Origin: Colwellia sp. TT2012
GTDB lineage: Bacteria; Pseudomonadota; Gammaproteobacteria; Enterobacterales; Alteromonadaceae
Length of the DNA: 64,000 bases
NCBI RefSeq assembly: GCF_001440345.1
Contig: NZ_LJYX01000019.1
Location: forward strand, 103,054 to 167,053
Reading direction: 5' to 3'
Positions 53,421 through 63,626 of this stretch are shown piece by piece. The position numbers and the translations under genes are program-made. The notes beneath the pieces are model-generated. The model ran no database searches and was not told the origin of the DNA. It saw nothing but the letters and a program-made list of their open reading frames with translations. Within the stretch, counting starts at the first letter, position 1. Every line of letters starts with the position of its first letter.

Positions 53421-54647
53421 TTATTGCTGGTAGGTTGCCGGCGTTATTTCTTTGAGGATAAACATACCATCCCAATAAGTGGACCATTCACTTGCAGCAA
53501 GTATCTGTTGATAGTCATTAGTAAAAGCTTCGATAGTACTTCCTTGCAGTGGCAAGCCTTTATTTTCAATATAATTAATCGCTGAGGATGTCTCTTGCTT
53601 AAAAAGTTGTTCTACTGAGTTTTACTTTAACGTAGTGAGCTCTTTATTTTTCAAATCAATATAACTTAAATATTGCCCTTGCTCACCGCTAAAATGTACC
53701 ATGTAATAGGCATCACCAAAGGCTTCACTAACCACTTTTCCGGCATTTACTTGCTTATTTCCCTCTTTAGTTAAATGCCAAGAATGCGCCCAAACTATGA
53801 TTTTCTTATCTGGGTATTGCTCTGCCCACCATTTAATATTTTCACCCATTTGCTCACTACGGTTATCAGCAAGTTGCCATTGTCTTTTAGCTTGAGCGAC
53901 CAGCTCTTTGGTTATACGGTACCAAAAACCATTACCGTGCAAGTGAAAATTACTTGCTAGGGTATCGAGTTGACTAAAAAACAACGTTTCTTGTACTAAG
54001 GACAAGCGGACATTGGAGCCTTGCAGTACTTGTTGGATGTGCTGGCAAAACACTTGCCAATTAGGACTATGGACCCAAGTGTTATCAATATCTTCTTGTG
54101 CTTTCGTTAAATCTGTAACAAGGCCCGCCAAAGATAGCCCACCGGTATGCTGGCTGTCAAAGCCGACCATAAGCAATGGATTGTCGGTATTTAGCTGTTC
54201 GTTAACATAATCAAATAAAGGCGTAACTTCCTTACTGTTAGCATACATATAAAAAATATTACCTGGCGCTAATTTTTTTATTGATTTGCCAGCATTAGCT
54301 TGTTGCATGATTTCACGCACATCATACATGCCACTTTCTAAAATAAACAAATCAAAACCATGATGTTGATGTAAATATTTTATCAAATCTATTTTCAAGG
54401 TAAAGACACTACCCGCGCCATGAGTTTGTTCACCTAAAGCTAAAATCCTGACATTTTAAATTTTTTTTGCAAATGCGGCTAAATCTTGCTTTTCAAGCTG
54501 CCCAGAGCTATCGACATTAATGGCGAGGTGATTTGCTACGAGTTGCTGGCTAAGGTTTTTGTCTGTCATAAGAGCTAAGCTACTTTGCTTATGGCTGCAC
54601 GCCGTTAACAATAAGAAAAAAATTGATAAAACAAAATTTGAACGCAT
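53421..54647 (-). pseudogene. Erythromycin-esterase-like lipoprotein gene with two in-frame stop codons
   Basis: One continuous frame of 408 codons from the ATG at 54647 to the TAA at 53421, broken by TAA codons at 54456-54458 (after LAAFAKKI) and 53622-53624 (after ELTTLK). Reading through, the first part is a lipoprotein signal (LLTACSHK), then NVRILALGEQTHGAG, matching the erythromycin esterase family's GExTHG, and later ILESGMYDV and WAHSWHL. The part after the second stop (NSVEQLFKQ ... YWDGMFILKE) continues the fold. Both stops sit in A-rich runs. Either the gene is dead, or these codons are read through, or there are sequencing errors; decay is likeliest. Original target unknown. Confidence 0.8.
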
Positions 54648-54754
54648 GGATTCATCCTTGAATAAAGTAGTATTAAATTAAAAAAATCGAACTAATATTA
54701 ACACGTTGAATTACTCAAAGTTATTCCAAAAAAACGGAAGTATAACTAACAATA

Positions 54755-55075
54755 TTACAGCTCAAACTCACTAAAGTCTAAGTCAGTATTTTGTGCGGGC
54801 TTTATTTCGCGGGGAGGGTCAAGCAAGGAGGGTTGTAAATCAGCGGCAACGATAGGCTCAATAACTGGTTCAGCTTGTTTGACCTTTTGCTGATTTAATT
54901 TACGTTTTTTACGTTGTAGGCAACGTTTGATTACTTTTTGTTTCTCATCGTTAGTAAAGTTGCCCCATTCTTGTCGTTCATTACGCGAGCGCATACAACC
55001 TCGACAGTGGCCTTTTTCATCAGACTCACAAATACTGACACAGGGGCTAGGAACTTCAAAGAACTCTAATTGCAC
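54755..55075 (-). CDS. DUF1289 family protein
   Basis: A 106-residue protein with the DUF1289 core PSPCVSICESDEKGHCRGCMRS: four cysteines that likely bind metal or an iron-sulphur cluster, followed by W-rich NERQEWGNFTN and a basic stretch. The start is GTG at 55075 with GAGGG five bases upstream. Family A copy 3 ends 12 bp upstream, so the repeat may supply its promoter. Function unknown. Confidence 0.82.
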   Translation of the reverse strand: MQLEFFEVPSPCVSICESDEKGHCRGCMRSRNERQEWGNFTNDEKQKVIKRCLQRKKRKLNQQKVKQAEPVIEPIVAADLQPSLLDPPREIKPAQNTDLDFSEFEL

Positions 55076-55087
55076 TTAACCCTCACA

Positions 55088-55245
55088 ATACTAATGTTAT
55101 TAAATTATTGCTTACTTGTGCTGGTTAAAATACGCCAAGGCCGCGTTACTCTCAATCTCAATAGCCAGCTATTATTCAATCGGGCGCCTTGCCCTGATTT
55201 ATTTTCTCTATGCACAAAAAAATCACAAACTTAACAAAATGGTAT
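55088..55245 (-). repeat. Family A MITE-like repeat, copy 3 (158 bp, inverted)
   Basis: Read on the minus strand it starts ATACCATTTTGTTAAGTTTG and has the same core in reverse (GGCGCCCGATTGAAT, AATAGCTGGCTATTGAG). Its length equals the other two copies. It lies between the DUF1289 gene and the sulP terminator. Confidence 0.85.
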
Positions 55246-55262
55246 AACTAAAAAACAAATAA

Positions 55263-55307
55263 AAAAAATGCGCGGTAAGTTAAGTATAACTTATCAGCGC
55301 ATTTTTT
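55263..55307 (-). terminator. Terminator of the SulP gene
   Basis: AAAAATGCGC with TAAGTTA, a loop and complementary TAACTTA...GCGCATTTTTT; A and T runs on both sides, so it may act in both directions. Confidence 0.8.
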
Positions 55308-55350
55308 ATAACAGCTAGTGGCTATTACCCCTAAGGAGGCAATTTAACGA

Positions 55351-56880
55351 CTAAGCCAACTTATCACTAACGATATGATAATCAGGGTCTTCAATTACGT
55401 TAAGCTCAACTAACTTACCGGCTTTATCTAGCAATTGCTTACACTCTTGGTTTAAGTGTTTTAAATGCATGGTTTTGTTACGCGACAAATAACGCTCAGC
55501 TAGCGTATCAATGGCTTCGATTGCTGAGTGGTCAACAACCCGGGCATTTTTAAAGTCAACAATAACATCGTCACTGTCTTTCTCTGGACTAAATTGCTCA
55601 AGGAAGTTAGCAATTGAACCAAAAAATATCGGTCCATTAACTTCATATACCGTTGAGCCGTTTTCATCGACACTACGAGTAACCGCTATATGTTTGGCAT
55701 GTTCCCAAGCAAAAACGAGTGCTGAGACAATAACACCTACTATAACGGCTATCGCTAGATCTGAATAAACCGTGACCGCTGAAACCAAGATGAGCACAAA
55801 AGCATCGGCTTTAGGCACCTTACCTAAAATACGTAAACTTGACCATTCAAAGGTACCGATAACCACAATGAACATTACTCCAACAAGTGCTGCTAATGGT
55901 ATTTGCTCAATTAAACCAGAGGCAAATAAGATAAAACCTAATAACGCTAACGCAGCGGTAATGCCTGATGCTCGACCACGACCACCAGAATTTACGTTGA
56001 TCATCGACTGGCCTATCATGGCACAGCCCCCCATACCACCGAAAAATCCGGTTACCGTATTCGCGGCGCCCTGAGCAATACATTCTTTATTACTACGGCC
56101 ACGGGTGCCCGTTAATTCATCAATTAAGGTCAGTGTTAATAAAGATTCAATTAAACCAATTGCCGCAAGAACTAAGGCATAAGGGAAGATAATTTTTAAC
56201 GTTTCAAGTGAAAAAGGTACTTGTGGAATTGAGAAAGTTGGCAAACCGCCCGCAATAGAGGCAACATCACCAACCAGTTTGGTTTCAAGGCCAAGTCCCA
56301 AGACTAAGAAAGAAACTCCGACAATAGCCACCAAGGTAGAAGGTACGGCTTTAGTTAATTTAGGAAGGAAATGAATAATAGCCATGGTAAGAATAATTAA
56401 ACCTGCCATGGTATACAGCGGCGCGCCCTGCATCCACTCAAGTTCACCCGCAGCATTGGTTATTTTAAATTGTCCAAGTTGTGCTAAGAAGATAACAATG
56501 GCTAAACCGTTAACAAAACCTAACATTACTGGATGCGGCACCAGACGGATAAACTTACCCATCTTAAATACCCCGGCCAATATTTGTAAAATACCGGTGA
56601 GCACAACAGTGGCAAATAAGTATTCAACACCATAAATGGCAACTAAACTCACCATAACCACAGCCATAGCACCCGTTGCACCAGAGATCATTCCTGGGCG
56701 ACCACCAAACACAGCGGTAATTAAACCGACTATAAAGGCGGCATATAAACCAACTAATGGGCCAACACCGGCAACAAAGGCAAAAGCTATCGCTTCAGGC
56801 ACTAGTGCTAGAGCAACGGTTAGGCCCGACAATACATCATTTTTCAGGTTAGACACTTTACTGGCGTGTAATTCAAACAT
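55351..56880 (-). CDS. SulP family anion transporter with STAS domain
   Basis: A 509-residue inner-membrane transporter with about 11-12 spans. The N-terminal [18 protein letters not shown] and the [15 protein letters not shown] block are SulP family marks; the last 110 residues are a STAS domain ([22 protein letters not shown] in parts). The family carries sulphate, bicarbonate or other anions; the substrate is not evident. It is unusually shorter than some SulP proteins (no insertion in the STAS domain). The nearest upstream regulator is the GntR gene. Confidence 0.9.
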   Translation of the reverse strand: MFELHASKVSNLKNDVLSGLTVALALVPEAIAFAFVAGVGPLVGLYAAFIVGLITAVFGGRPGMISGATGAMAVVMVSLVAIYGVEYLFATVVLTGILQILAGVFKMGKFIRLVPHPVMLGFVNGLAIVIFLAQLGQFKITNAAGELEWMQGAPLYTMAGLIILTMAIIHFLPKLTKAVPSTLVAIVGVSFLVLGLGLETKLVGDVASIAGGLPTFSIPQVPFSLETLKIIFPYALVLAAIGLIESLLTLTLIDELTGTRGRSNKECIAQGAANTVTGFFGGMGGCAMIGQSMINVNSGGRGRASGITAALALLGFILFASGLIEQIPLAALVGVMFIVVIGTFEWSSLRILGKVPKADAFVLILVSAVTVYSDLAIAVIVGVIVSALVFAWEHAKHIAVTRSVDENGSTVYEVNGPIFFGSIANFLEQFSPEKDSDDVIVDFKNARVVDHSAIEAIDTLAERYLSRNKTMHLKHLNQECKQLLDKAGKLVELNVIEDPDYHIVSDKLA

Positions 56881-57110
56881 TTTTATCTCATTGGGTTTAA
56901 CGCAAGACCTAACACCGAGGTGAAAAATATTGCGGATTCGAATTGGCGAGCCGATTTCCTTTACACTTAATCAACACTAAGCATAGACAAAAACAAGCAA
57001 GTTTTCTGTGATTTTAAGGGGCGGGAATACTATAAATATAGAGGGAAAAAGTCAATATTTGCTTATTTTTACCACAAAAACAAGCAAAAAAACTGCGTCT
57101 CTGAGCTAAA

Positions 57111-57779
57111 TTAGCTACCTGTTGCTTCGCGTTGCTCTAAAAAGGCCACAATTTCATCTTTAGAACTTAAAATATGGTGTTTTAATACGGCAACAGCTTT
57201 ATCTATATCACCTGTTTTACAATAGGAGAGTAACTGCTTGTGCTCAGGTCCCGCTTTTGAAATACCACCAGCCCACAATAAATGCATACGAATGTACCTA
57301 TCTGCATTTTTATTTAAAATATTGACTAAATCTTGTGTTTGTGGACGCTTAGCTGCTGAATATAAACAGTTGTGATAACGTGAATTAAGCTCACTCCAGG
57401 TATTAGCAGCATTTTCTTTACCCAGTGCTTTATCTAATTCAGCTAAGATTTCACCCGCTTCCGTTAATTTTTCACGGGTTAATAACGGTAATGATGCAGC
57501 CAACAAATGCCCTTCAAGCATAGATCGCAATTCAAAAAGTTCATCCGCATGTTTAGCATTAAGCTCTGTTACTGTTGCACCTTTATGCGGTTCAAAGATA
57601 ACTAGGCCTTCACCTTCAAGTTGCAGTAGCGCCTCCCTGACAGGAATACGACTGACATTTAAATCGGTCGCCAACGCCGCTTGACGAAGTGACTCACCCG
57701 CCTTTAATTCACCGCTAAGAATTTTCTCTCGAAGAGTTTCAACCACTAGCTGCGTTCTTGTTTTATAGACTATATTCAT
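57111..57779 (-). CDS. GntR/FadR-family transcriptional regulator
   Basis: A 222-residue regulator: N-terminal winged helix (ETLREKILSGELKAGESLRQ ... VSRIPVREALLQLEGEGLV in parts) and C-terminal FCD effector domain (FELRSMLEGHLLAAS), all helical, with probable metal-binding His residues (YHNCLY, LLSYCK region). The ATG at 57779 with GGAAG upstream is preferred over the longer frame from 57809. It may regulate the neighbouring SulP gene, but nothing in the sequence proves that. Confidence 0.86.
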   Translation of the reverse strand: MNIVYKTRTQLVVETLREKILSGELKAGESLRQAALATDLNVSRIPVREALLQLEGEGLVIFEPHKGATVTELNAKHADELFELRSMLEGHLLAASLPLLTREKLTEAGEILAELDKALGKENAANTWSELNSRYHNCLYSAAKRPQTQDLVNILNKNADRYIRMHLLWAGGISKAGPEHKQLLSYCKTGDIDKAVAVLKHHILSSKDEIVAFLEQREATGS

Positions 57780-57933
57780 AAAATGCTTCCGAACAATATT
57801 AGCGACCATTATAAAGAGTCATTAATAGAACACCATTAAAAAATGTACTTTAGCGTTTAAATTAGCTAAAAAACGGCAGGGAGCTTATCTGACGTTTACT
57901 TTTTAGTCTTTTTTAAAGCAAAGACGCTAGCTA

Positions 57934-58983
57934 TTATTCAACGATCCAGTAGGTTTCTTTTAATTGGCCATTACGTAAATATTTAAAAGTCACTCTATCG
58001 CCTTTTTCAAAGTTAGCAAGGTGCTTCTTAATTTTCACCACTGAGGCCAAATCAGTTATAGCACGACCGGCCACTTCCAGTACTATATCACCACCAAGTA
58101 AAATATGGTTACGACCCATAACTACACTCATGCTACCGCCTTTAAAACCGAGTTTATCTGCTAAAGTACCAGGAATAACATGTTGAATTAACATACCATG
58201 CCCAGCGGCGTTATTAAGAACGTAAGACTGTTTTTTATTAAGTAACAGTGGAATAAAACCAGAGAATGTACCTGGATCGCTATCAATTATATGACGTATG
58301 GTATCAACAGAGATAACAAAGCCGAGGCCATTACTGCCACCACTTTTTGACAAGATATGGCTAACAATGCCAATTATTTCACCATTGAGGTTAAACATTG
58401 GCCCACCTGAGTTACCTTGGTTAATTGAGGCATCGGTTTGCAATAAGCGCGGTACTAAGGTGCTACCCGGTATGGCACTACCATCACGAATACCACTTAA
58501 ATAACCGACAGATAAACTATGACTAACACCAAAAGGCGCACCAATAACAATAACTTGCTCACCAATTTGATAATCGTTAGCTTTAGCTAATTTCAATGGC
58601 TTTGCTGTACTAGGTACCTTACCGGCTTGAATCATGGCTAAATCAATTAATGGCTCTACCCAAACAACATGGCCAGTAGTTTTGGTACCGTCAGCAAATA
58701 TCACTTCAATTGAAGTGGCTTTATCAACAACATGCGCAGCAGTTAAAATTCGACCTTCGCGACTAACTAAAGCACCTGAGCCCAAAGAATTAGCAGTTTG
58801 TGCTTTATAAGCCACCTGACCAATTTTGGGGTCAGCTAATGACTGCACATGTAACTCAACTACTGAAGGGTTGACCTTCTTATATAATTTTTGAATTGAA
58901 TTTTCTTTTACTTGATAGGCTTGGCTTGGTGTTACACAACCACTTAAGAATAAAACACAAATAAATATAAAAGCTCTGCTCAT
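57934..58983 (-). CDS. Trypsin-like serine protease lipoprotein with PDZ domain
   Basis: A 349-residue lipoprotein (lipobox LSGC near residue 16) with an S1C (HtrA/DegP-like) protease domain: His in AAHVVD, Asp in PLIDLAMI, Ser in NQGNSGGPM, and a C-terminal PDZ-like domain (GTLADKLGFKGG, GGDIVLEVAG). It may act at the membrane in envelope quality control. Compared with DegQ it lacks the second PDZ domain and the classic long LA loop. Not adjacent to a DegP-type operon. Confidence 0.85.
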   Translation of the reverse strand: MSRAFIFICVLFLSGCVTPSQAYQVKENSIQKLYKKVNPSVVELHVQSLADPKIGQVAYKAQTANSLGSGALVSREGRILTAAHVVDKATSIEVIFADGTKTTGHVVWVEPLIDLAMIQAGKVPSTAKPLKLAKANDYQIGEQVIVIGAPFGVSHSLSVGYLSGIRDGSAIPGSTLVPRLLQTDASINQGNSGGPMFNLNGEIIGIVSHILSKSGGSNGLGFVISVDTIRHIIDSDPGTFSGFIPLLLNKKQSYVLNNAAGHGMLIQHVIPGTLADKLGFKGGSMSVVMGRNHILLGGDIVLEVAGRAITDLASVVKIKKHLANFEKGDRVTFKYLRNGQLKETYWIVE

Positions 58984-59124
58984 TGAAAAAAAACCCGTCT
59001 GTTATTAAATTAATAACAGTGTAACCAAGTGTAATCTCTTTATCATTCATTTTATCTAGTTGGCTAGGTAAATAACTAAGCAGAGATGCTATGATAGCCA
59101 TCATTATTTAAACAGGAAAAACAC

Positions 59125-59496
59125 ATGGAAATTATCGCCATACTGGCGTTACTGTCTTTGGTTTGGTTAATGTGGCAATTAGTTAAAGCCAAAAGGTTTA
59201 CTCGCTTTAAGCAACATATTGATAGCGAGTTAAAAGCTAAAGTTATTGCTAATATTATTGCAGAGTTAGCAATAACACGCACTGAGCAGCAACCTAACAA
59301 TGATTGCCATCAAGCAGCAACATTACTTTATTGGACTCAATATAAAAGCCGCATATTGCATGCTGCTTTAGCACGTGAAATCATTGACCAACAATGGTTA
59401 ATCGACAGCGGAAATTTACGTAACGCCCAACACTTATTTTTCATTGAGCGCCAATATTTACCCTCTCCTAGTCAAAACGAAGACCAAGCAAGCTAA
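59125..59496 (+). CDS. Small membrane-anchored protein, unknown
   Basis: 123 residues: one N-terminal membrane segment (about residues 3-21, IIAILALLSLVWLMWQL), then a hydrophilic helical part and a Cys/His-poor C-terminus ending in an acidic, Gln-rich tail. It starts with ATG after ACAGGAAAAACAC (AGGA eight bases upstream). It lies between the convergent trmB and divergent protease genes. I do not recognise the family. Confidence 0.7.
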   Translation: MEIIAILALLSLVWLMWQLVKAKRFTRFKQHIDSELKAKVIANIIAELAITRTEQQPNNDCHQAATLLYWTQYKSRILHAALAREIIDQQWLIDSGNLRNAQHLFFIERQYLPSPSQNEDQAS

Positions 59497-59522
59497 ATGG
59501 ACAAAGGTTTAACTGATAAAAT

Positions 59523-60257
59523 TTAAGCCTTTTTAGCAAATTGTAAATCCCAAACACCATGCCCTAGTCGTTGACCACGGTTTTCAAATTTAGTTAACGG
59601 GCGAGATTCAGGACGTGGTACATAATCATTTGAGGCAGACACATTGTTATAACCTTGAGCACTTTGCATATCTGCTAACATACATTCTGCATAATTTTCC
59701 CAATCGGTCGCCATATGAAAGACACCACCGACTTTTAATTTTTGTCGGATAGTTTCAACAAACTCAGCAGAAACAATGCGGCGTTTATGGTGCTTTTTCT
59801 TATGCCATGGATCAGGAAAAAACAATTGCACCGTTGTTAAAGTTCCGTCAGCAATACAGTCCGCTAAAATATCAATAGCATCATGGTCAAAAATTTTTAA
59901 ATTACTAACCCCAGCGGCAATGGCCGATGAAATACAAGCGCCGACACCTGGCTTATGTACTTCAATGCCAATAAAGTTTGTATCTGGTGCTGCTTGAGCC
60001 ATTTCAACTAAAGACTTCCCCATACCAAAACCAATCTCTAAAACCACAGGGTTAGCATTAGCAAATACTACTTGGCTATCAATAAGACCATCACTATGGT
60101 TGAGACCCATATCTTGCCAATGATCGTCAATCGAACGTTGTTGATTTTTTGTTAAGCGACCTTCGCGTTTAACAAAACTACGAACTTTACGAATGTACTT
60201 ACCTTCTTGCTCGGCTTGCTCTATGGTTTTATGTGTTTTTTCTTTTTTTTCAGTCAT
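59523..60257 (-). CDS. trmB: tRNA (guanine-N7)-methyltransferase TrmB
   Basis: A 244-residue SAM-dependent enzyme forming m7G46 in tRNAs. SAM site [16 protein letters not shown], later [12 protein letters not shown] and the catalytic [13 protein letters not shown]. The basic N-terminus ([12 protein letters not shown]) is typical. It is convergent with the 59125 gene (27 bp apart); yggL, mutY and yggX lie upstream, the E. coli mutY-trmB neighbourhood. Confidence 0.95.
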   Translation of the reverse strand: MTEKKEKTHKTIEQAEQEGKYIRKVRSFVKREGRLTKNQQRSIDDHWQDMGLNHSDGLIDSQVVFANANPVVLEIGFGMGKSLVEMAQAAPDTNFIGIEVHKPGVGACISSAIAAGVSNLKIFDHDAIDILADCIADGTLTTVQLFFPDPWHKKKHHKRRIVSAEFVETIRQKLKVGGVFHMATDWENYAECMLADMQSAQGYNNVSASNDYVPRPESRPLTKFENRGQRLGHGVWDLQFAKKA

Positions 60258-60634
60258 AAGTTTTCTTTATCAAAAAAGACTCTGTTGGTCATAAGTGTTG
60301 CTAAGCGAGCAACAAGACGCTATGAAGCCATCCATGGCCGCTCTACACCAACATCAGGACAATATGCTCCATGCATTGTCTAATAAGCTACATCCTGTAG
60401 CGTCATGTTGGTGAAGCTTGTTTTTTCACATCAGCAAAACTTAGTTTTTATCAATCACTTAGGCTACTAATAACATTTAACGGGATGTAGCTATATAAAG
60501 TTAGTTCGTTATTCTAAATAAATGGCTTTTAGACAAAGCCGTCAAGATATTCAGTGCCTGCGCTTATGGGACATAAGTAATGGTAATGAATAACGCCGAC
60601 AATGCTGTATAAAAATCATTTATAACGAATAAGA
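60258..60634. repeat. Intergenic structured repeat between trmB and yggL
   Basis: CACCAACAT at 60346 and ATGTTGGTG at 60405-60413 bracket nested smaller pairs (CAGGA/TCCTG, ACAAT/ATTGT), giving a layered hairpin of 68 bp. The block from 60320 (GAAGCCATCCATGGCCGCTC) looks like a dispersed repeat but has no second copy in this window. The rest of the 377-bp gap shows nothing. Confidence 0.55.
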
Positions 60635-60973
60635 CTATTCAGCCCACCAAACATCGTACAGCTCGCTTACTGCTACTGATGTAGCGCCGTTATCAGTTAG
60701 CCATTTTTCAACCGCAGTACGGTTTTCATCAGTACAAGAGCCTAGTGCTTGTGTACAAATCAGGCCATGCCATAAAGTATCACCTTCACCGCCAAAACCT
60801 AAACCATTTGGTTGGATAGCCTCGGCAAAAAACTTATCGATAAAGGCATCAAGTTCATCACCGTTTATGCCATCTTTTAATTGCCAAGCAACATCAAAGC
60901 CTAATTCTTGAAACTCATCAACACGCATTTTTTTACGGATACGTCGACTACGATTTTTTGCGGTAACTTTCAT
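60635..60973 (-). CDS. yggL: YggL family 50S-associated protein (DUF469)
   Basis: A 112-residue protein with the YggL core [21 protein letters not shown] (first residues), [19 protein letters not shown] and the C-terminal W-rich end. E. coli YggL binds the 50S subunit. It is divergent from mutY (139 bp apart) and upstream of trmB. Confidence 0.9.
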   Translation of the reverse strand: MKVTAKNRSRRIRKKMRVDEFQELGFDVAWQLKDGINGDELDAFIDKFFAEAIQPNGLGFGGEGDTLWHGLICTQALGSCTDENRTAVEKWLTDNGATSVAVSELYDVWWAE

Positions 60974-61111
60974 AATAAAGCCTTATTTTGCCTAGCGCTA
61001 TGCCAATTTTTTAACAGAGCGAATTTTAAAGGCGATATTATATACCCAAGTCCACCAAGATGCGAATTTGCCTATTTGAGCTCAGCACATTATTTAGTTA
61101 CACTGCGCGCT

Positions 61112-62197
61112 ATGAATAATCCTATAGCAATATCAGCCAAATCAGCTGAAAAATTTGGCCAGCAAGTCGTCAGTTGGTATCACCAACAAGGTCGAAAGCA
61201 CTTCCCTTGGCAACAAGATAAAACCCCATATCGTGTGTGGATTTCTGAGGTAATGTTACAACAAACACAAGTTACGACAGTTATCCCATACTACCAACGT
61301 TTTATGGCAAGTTTTCCGACCATTACTGACTTGGCAAATGCCGATGAAGATGTGGTTTTACATCATTGGACCGGCTTAGGTTATTACGCTAGAGCTCGTA
61401 ACTTACATAAAGCCGCCAAAATTATGGTCAATGATTTTTCCGGACATTTTCCGATAGAAATTGAGCAAGTTATTGCATTGCCAGGCATTGGTCGTTCAAC
61501 CGCTGGCGCCATTTTAAGCTTATCCCTAAAGCAACATCATCCTATTTTAGACGGTAATGTTAAACGAGTACTTGCCCGTAGCTATTTAGTTGAGGGCTAT
61601 AACGGTTTAAGTAAATTTGATAAAGCCTTGTGGTTATTAAGTGAACAATTAACCCCTAGCATCGAAACCGACAGCTTCAACCAAGCAATGATGGATCTCG
61701 GTGCAACGGTATGTACACGCAGCAAACCCAGTTGTGAGCTTTGCCCTGTTGAGCAAAGCTGTTTGGCCAAGGCTGGTGAGCAGCAAATGAACTTCCCTCA
61801 GAAAAAACCGAAGAAAAAAATTCCTGAGAAAAGAACCATTATGGTCATTCCTAGAATACAAAATGAACACTGCGATAAAGTACTAATGGAAAAGCGCCCA
61901 CCTGTGGGGATTTGGGGCGGTTTATGGTGTTTTCATGAGGTTGATGAGCTAAGTGAAATTGATGATTTAATGGCGAGTTTGTCACTTAAAGCGCTTTCAT
62001 CACAAACCCTAACAGAGTTTAGGCATACTTTTAGTCACTTTCATTTAGATATTACCCCTGTGGTCGTGGACTGCCAGCAACTTGATGCAGTAGAAATAAA
62101 CGAACCTAATCAGCAAAAGTGGTATGATTTACACCAAGAATTAAGTGTCGGCTTAGCGGCTGCTACACAAAAACTACTTACTTTACTTAGCAATTAA
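61112..62197 (+). CDS. mutY: Adenine DNA glycosylase MutY
   Basis: A 361-residue glycosylase that removes A opposite 8-oxoG. The catalytic Glu is in [12 protein letters not shown], the helix-hairpin-helix in [12 protein letters not shown] with the Asp in ILDGNVKR, and the 4Fe-4S cysteines in [17 protein letters not shown] (spacing 6, 2, 5). The C-terminal MutT-like domain follows. The ATG at 61112 gives the usual length; the frame to 60908 runs back over the yggL start and is not supported. yggX follows by 46 bp. Confidence 0.96.
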   Translation: MNNPIAISAKSAEKFGQQVVSWYHQQGRKHFPWQQDKTPYRVWISEVMLQQTQVTTVIPYYQRFMASFPTITDLANADEDVVLHHWTGLGYYARARNLHKAAKIMVNDFSGHFPIEIEQVIALPGIGRSTAGAILSLSLKQHHPILDGNVKRVLARSYLVEGYNGLSKFDKALWLLSEQLTPSIETDSFNQAMMDLGATVCTRSKPSCELCPVEQSCLAKAGEQQMNFPQKKPKKKIPEKRTIMVIPRIQNEHCDKVLMEKRPPVGIWGGLWCFHEVDELSEIDDLMASLSLKALSSQTLTEFRHTFSHFHLDITPVVVDCQQLDAVEINEPNQQKWYDLHQELSVGLAAATQKLLTLLSN

Positions 62198-62243
62198 CTA
62201 CCGCTAATTTAACTACTACCTAATATAGAGAAGAGAAGCCATT

Positions 62244-62516
62244 ATGAGTCGCACAGTATTTTGTCAAAGCCTTAAAAAAGAAGCTGAAGGTCTAGGCTTT
62301 CAACTTTACCCTGGTGAAATAGGTAAACGCATTTTTGATAATATTTCTCAAGAAGCTTGGAAAATCTGGCAAAAGAAACAAACCATGATTATTAATGAGA
62401 AAAAAATGAATATGATGAATGCTGATGACCGTGCTTTTTTAGAAACTGCCATGGTTGCTTACCTCTTTGAAGGCAAAGAACCTGAAATTGAAGGTTATGT
62501 GCCACCGAGTAAATAA
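62244..62516 (+). CDS. yggX: Oxidative-damage protection protein YggX
   Basis: A 90-residue protein that protects iron-sulphur clusters in E. coli and Salmonella. Begins [16 protein letters not shown] with the conserved Cys, and ends [10 protein letters not shown]. It follows mutY in the same direction and is probably co-transcribed; both guard against oxidation. Confidence 0.94.
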   Translation: MSRTVFCQSLKKEAEGLGFQLYPGEIGKRIFDNISQEAWKIWQKKQTMIINEKKMNMMNADDRAFLETAMVAYLFEGKEPEIEGYVPPSK

Positions 62517-62652
62517 TCACCTTTAATAATTCCCATTACACTGGCTTGCTTATTTTATAGCTCGTTATCGTTGATAAAAAGTGCTACCAAAACATATTTG
62601 CTGTAAAAAACAGCAAACAAACACTTTTTTATAAAAAACTTAGTAAAAACAG

Positions 62653-62681
62653 TTGACGGGGTAAAGGAAAAACAGTTTAAT
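62653..62681 (+). promoter_or_regulatory. Promoter of the tRNA-Phe/tRNA-Thr operon
   Basis: TTGACG (62653-62658), 17 bp, TTTAAT (62676-62681), followed by the GC-rich ACGCCCCGTC, the stringent-control discriminator type, about 50 bp upstream of tRNA-Phe. Confidence 0.7.
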
Positions 62682-62730
62682 ACGCCCCGTCTTAACGAGG
62701 CAGCGATTGCAGCCAAGTTAAACATGTTAA

Positions 62731-62806
62731 GCCCCGATAGCTCAGTTGGTAGAGCAGAGGATTGAAAATCCTCGTGTCCCTGGTTCAAATCCGGGTCGGG
62801 GCACCA
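62731..62806 (+). tRNA. tRNA-Phe (GAA)
   Basis: 76 bases with encoded CCA, anticodon GAA. Same sequence as the minus-strand copy at 53138-53213. Confidence 0.97.
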
Positions 62807-62918
62807 TTTTACAGAAGTACTACTCATCTATTATTTAATTAATAATATAAGTATTATTTCGGTGCCAGAGTATTTAAATTTATTAAATTAGCATTAAATA
62901 CTGCACACAGTTTTGTGT

Positions 62919-62994
<76 letters not shown>

Positions 62995-63018
62995 TTTATT
63001 CCGCAAGGAAGAAACGAA

Positions 63019-63048
63019 ACCTTAACAGCAATGTTAAGGTTTTTTTTC
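63019..63048 (+). terminator. Terminator after tRNA-Thr
   Basis: ACCTTAAC with GTTAAGGT and T8. It is the first of several terminators in the array and should end most tRNA-operon transcripts. Confidence 0.85.
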
Positions 63049-63153
63049 GTCTGGAGTTTATCTAGTTGTACTACTGATTGAATCAGTAACTCATATAACC
63101 CCAGCAGTTCGACTTTGCCAGTCGGCACCATTTATTCTCTTTGAGAATGTAAT

Positions 63154-63184
63154 AAGCCTCAGCATTTATGTTGAGGCTTTTTTA
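63154..63184 (+). terminator. Terminator in unit 2 of the tRNA-Thr repeat array
   Basis: AAGCCTCA with TGAGGCTT around a 10-base loop, then T tract. Repeats at 63303-63333 and 63454-63484 (the last with a one-base change). Confidence 0.8.
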
Positions 63185-63302
63185 TTGCCCGTAATTTACT
63201 TAACTTGAAGTGACAACTAGCCACTGATTGAATCAGTAACTCAAAAAGTGCAGCAGTTCAATTCTGGCAGTCGGCACCATTTATTCTCTTTGAGAATGTA
63301 AT

Positions 63303-63333
63303 AAGCCTCAGCATTTATGTTGAGGCTTTTTTA
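63303..63333 (+). terminator. Terminator in unit 3 of the tRNA-Thr repeat array
   Basis: Identical copy of the unit 2 terminator, 149 bp further on. Confidence 0.8.
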
Positions 63334-63453
63334 TTGGCTGAAATTCACTCTACTTGAAGTAAGCAACTACCCCACTGATTGAATCAGTAACTCAAAAAGT
63401 GCAGCAGTTCAATTCTGGCAGTCGGCACCATTTATTCTCTTTGAGAATGTAAT

Positions 63454-63484
63454 AAGCCTCAGCATTTATGTCGAGGCTTTTTTA
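63454..63484 (+). terminator. Terminator in unit 4 of the tRNA-Thr repeat array
   Basis: Copy of the unit 2 terminator with T to C in the loop-proximal part (TGTCGAGG). Confidence 0.75.
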
Positions 63485-63599
63485 TTGCCCGTAATTTACT
63501 TAACTTGAAGTGACAACTAGCCCACGATTGAATTAGTAACTCAAAAAGTGCAGCAGTTCAATTCTGGCAGTCGGCACCATTCCTTCGTAGGAAGCAAGC

Positions 63600-63626
63600 A
63601 GCCCTAACTTCGGTTAGGGCTTTTTT
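63600..63626 (+). terminator. Terminator closing the tRNA-Thr array
   Basis: AGCCCTAAC, loop TTCG, GTTAGGGCT and T6, a strong tetraloop hairpin right after the last CCA. Confidence 0.92.

Larger units (their letters stand above)
62995..63579 (+). repeat. Four tandem units each ending in a copy of the tRNA-Thr 3' end
   Basis: The tRNA ending GTCGGCACCA recurs at 63121, 63270, 63421 and 63570: unit lengths 136, 149, 151 and 149 bp. Each unit also has an anticodon-arm-like CTGATTGAATCAG (the last decayed), a T-arm-like AGTTCAATTCTGGCAG, and in units 2-4 the terminator AAGCCTCAGC...GAGGCTTTTTT. No unit can make a full tRNA because the 5' half is absent. A minus-strand frame here (to 63131) is not a gene. 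Confidence 0.9.

Noticed and set aside
53421..54647. Recoding of TAA as an amino acid
   Set aside because: Other genes in the window use TAA as a normal stop, so decay or sequence error is far more likely.
60908..61111. N-terminal extension of MutY
   Set aside because: It runs back over the yggL start on the other strand, has no family match, and the ATG at 61112 gives the normal length.
62995..63579. Possible CRISPR array
   Set aside because: Units are about 150 bp and whole units repeat; there are no short repeats with unique spacers and no cas genes.
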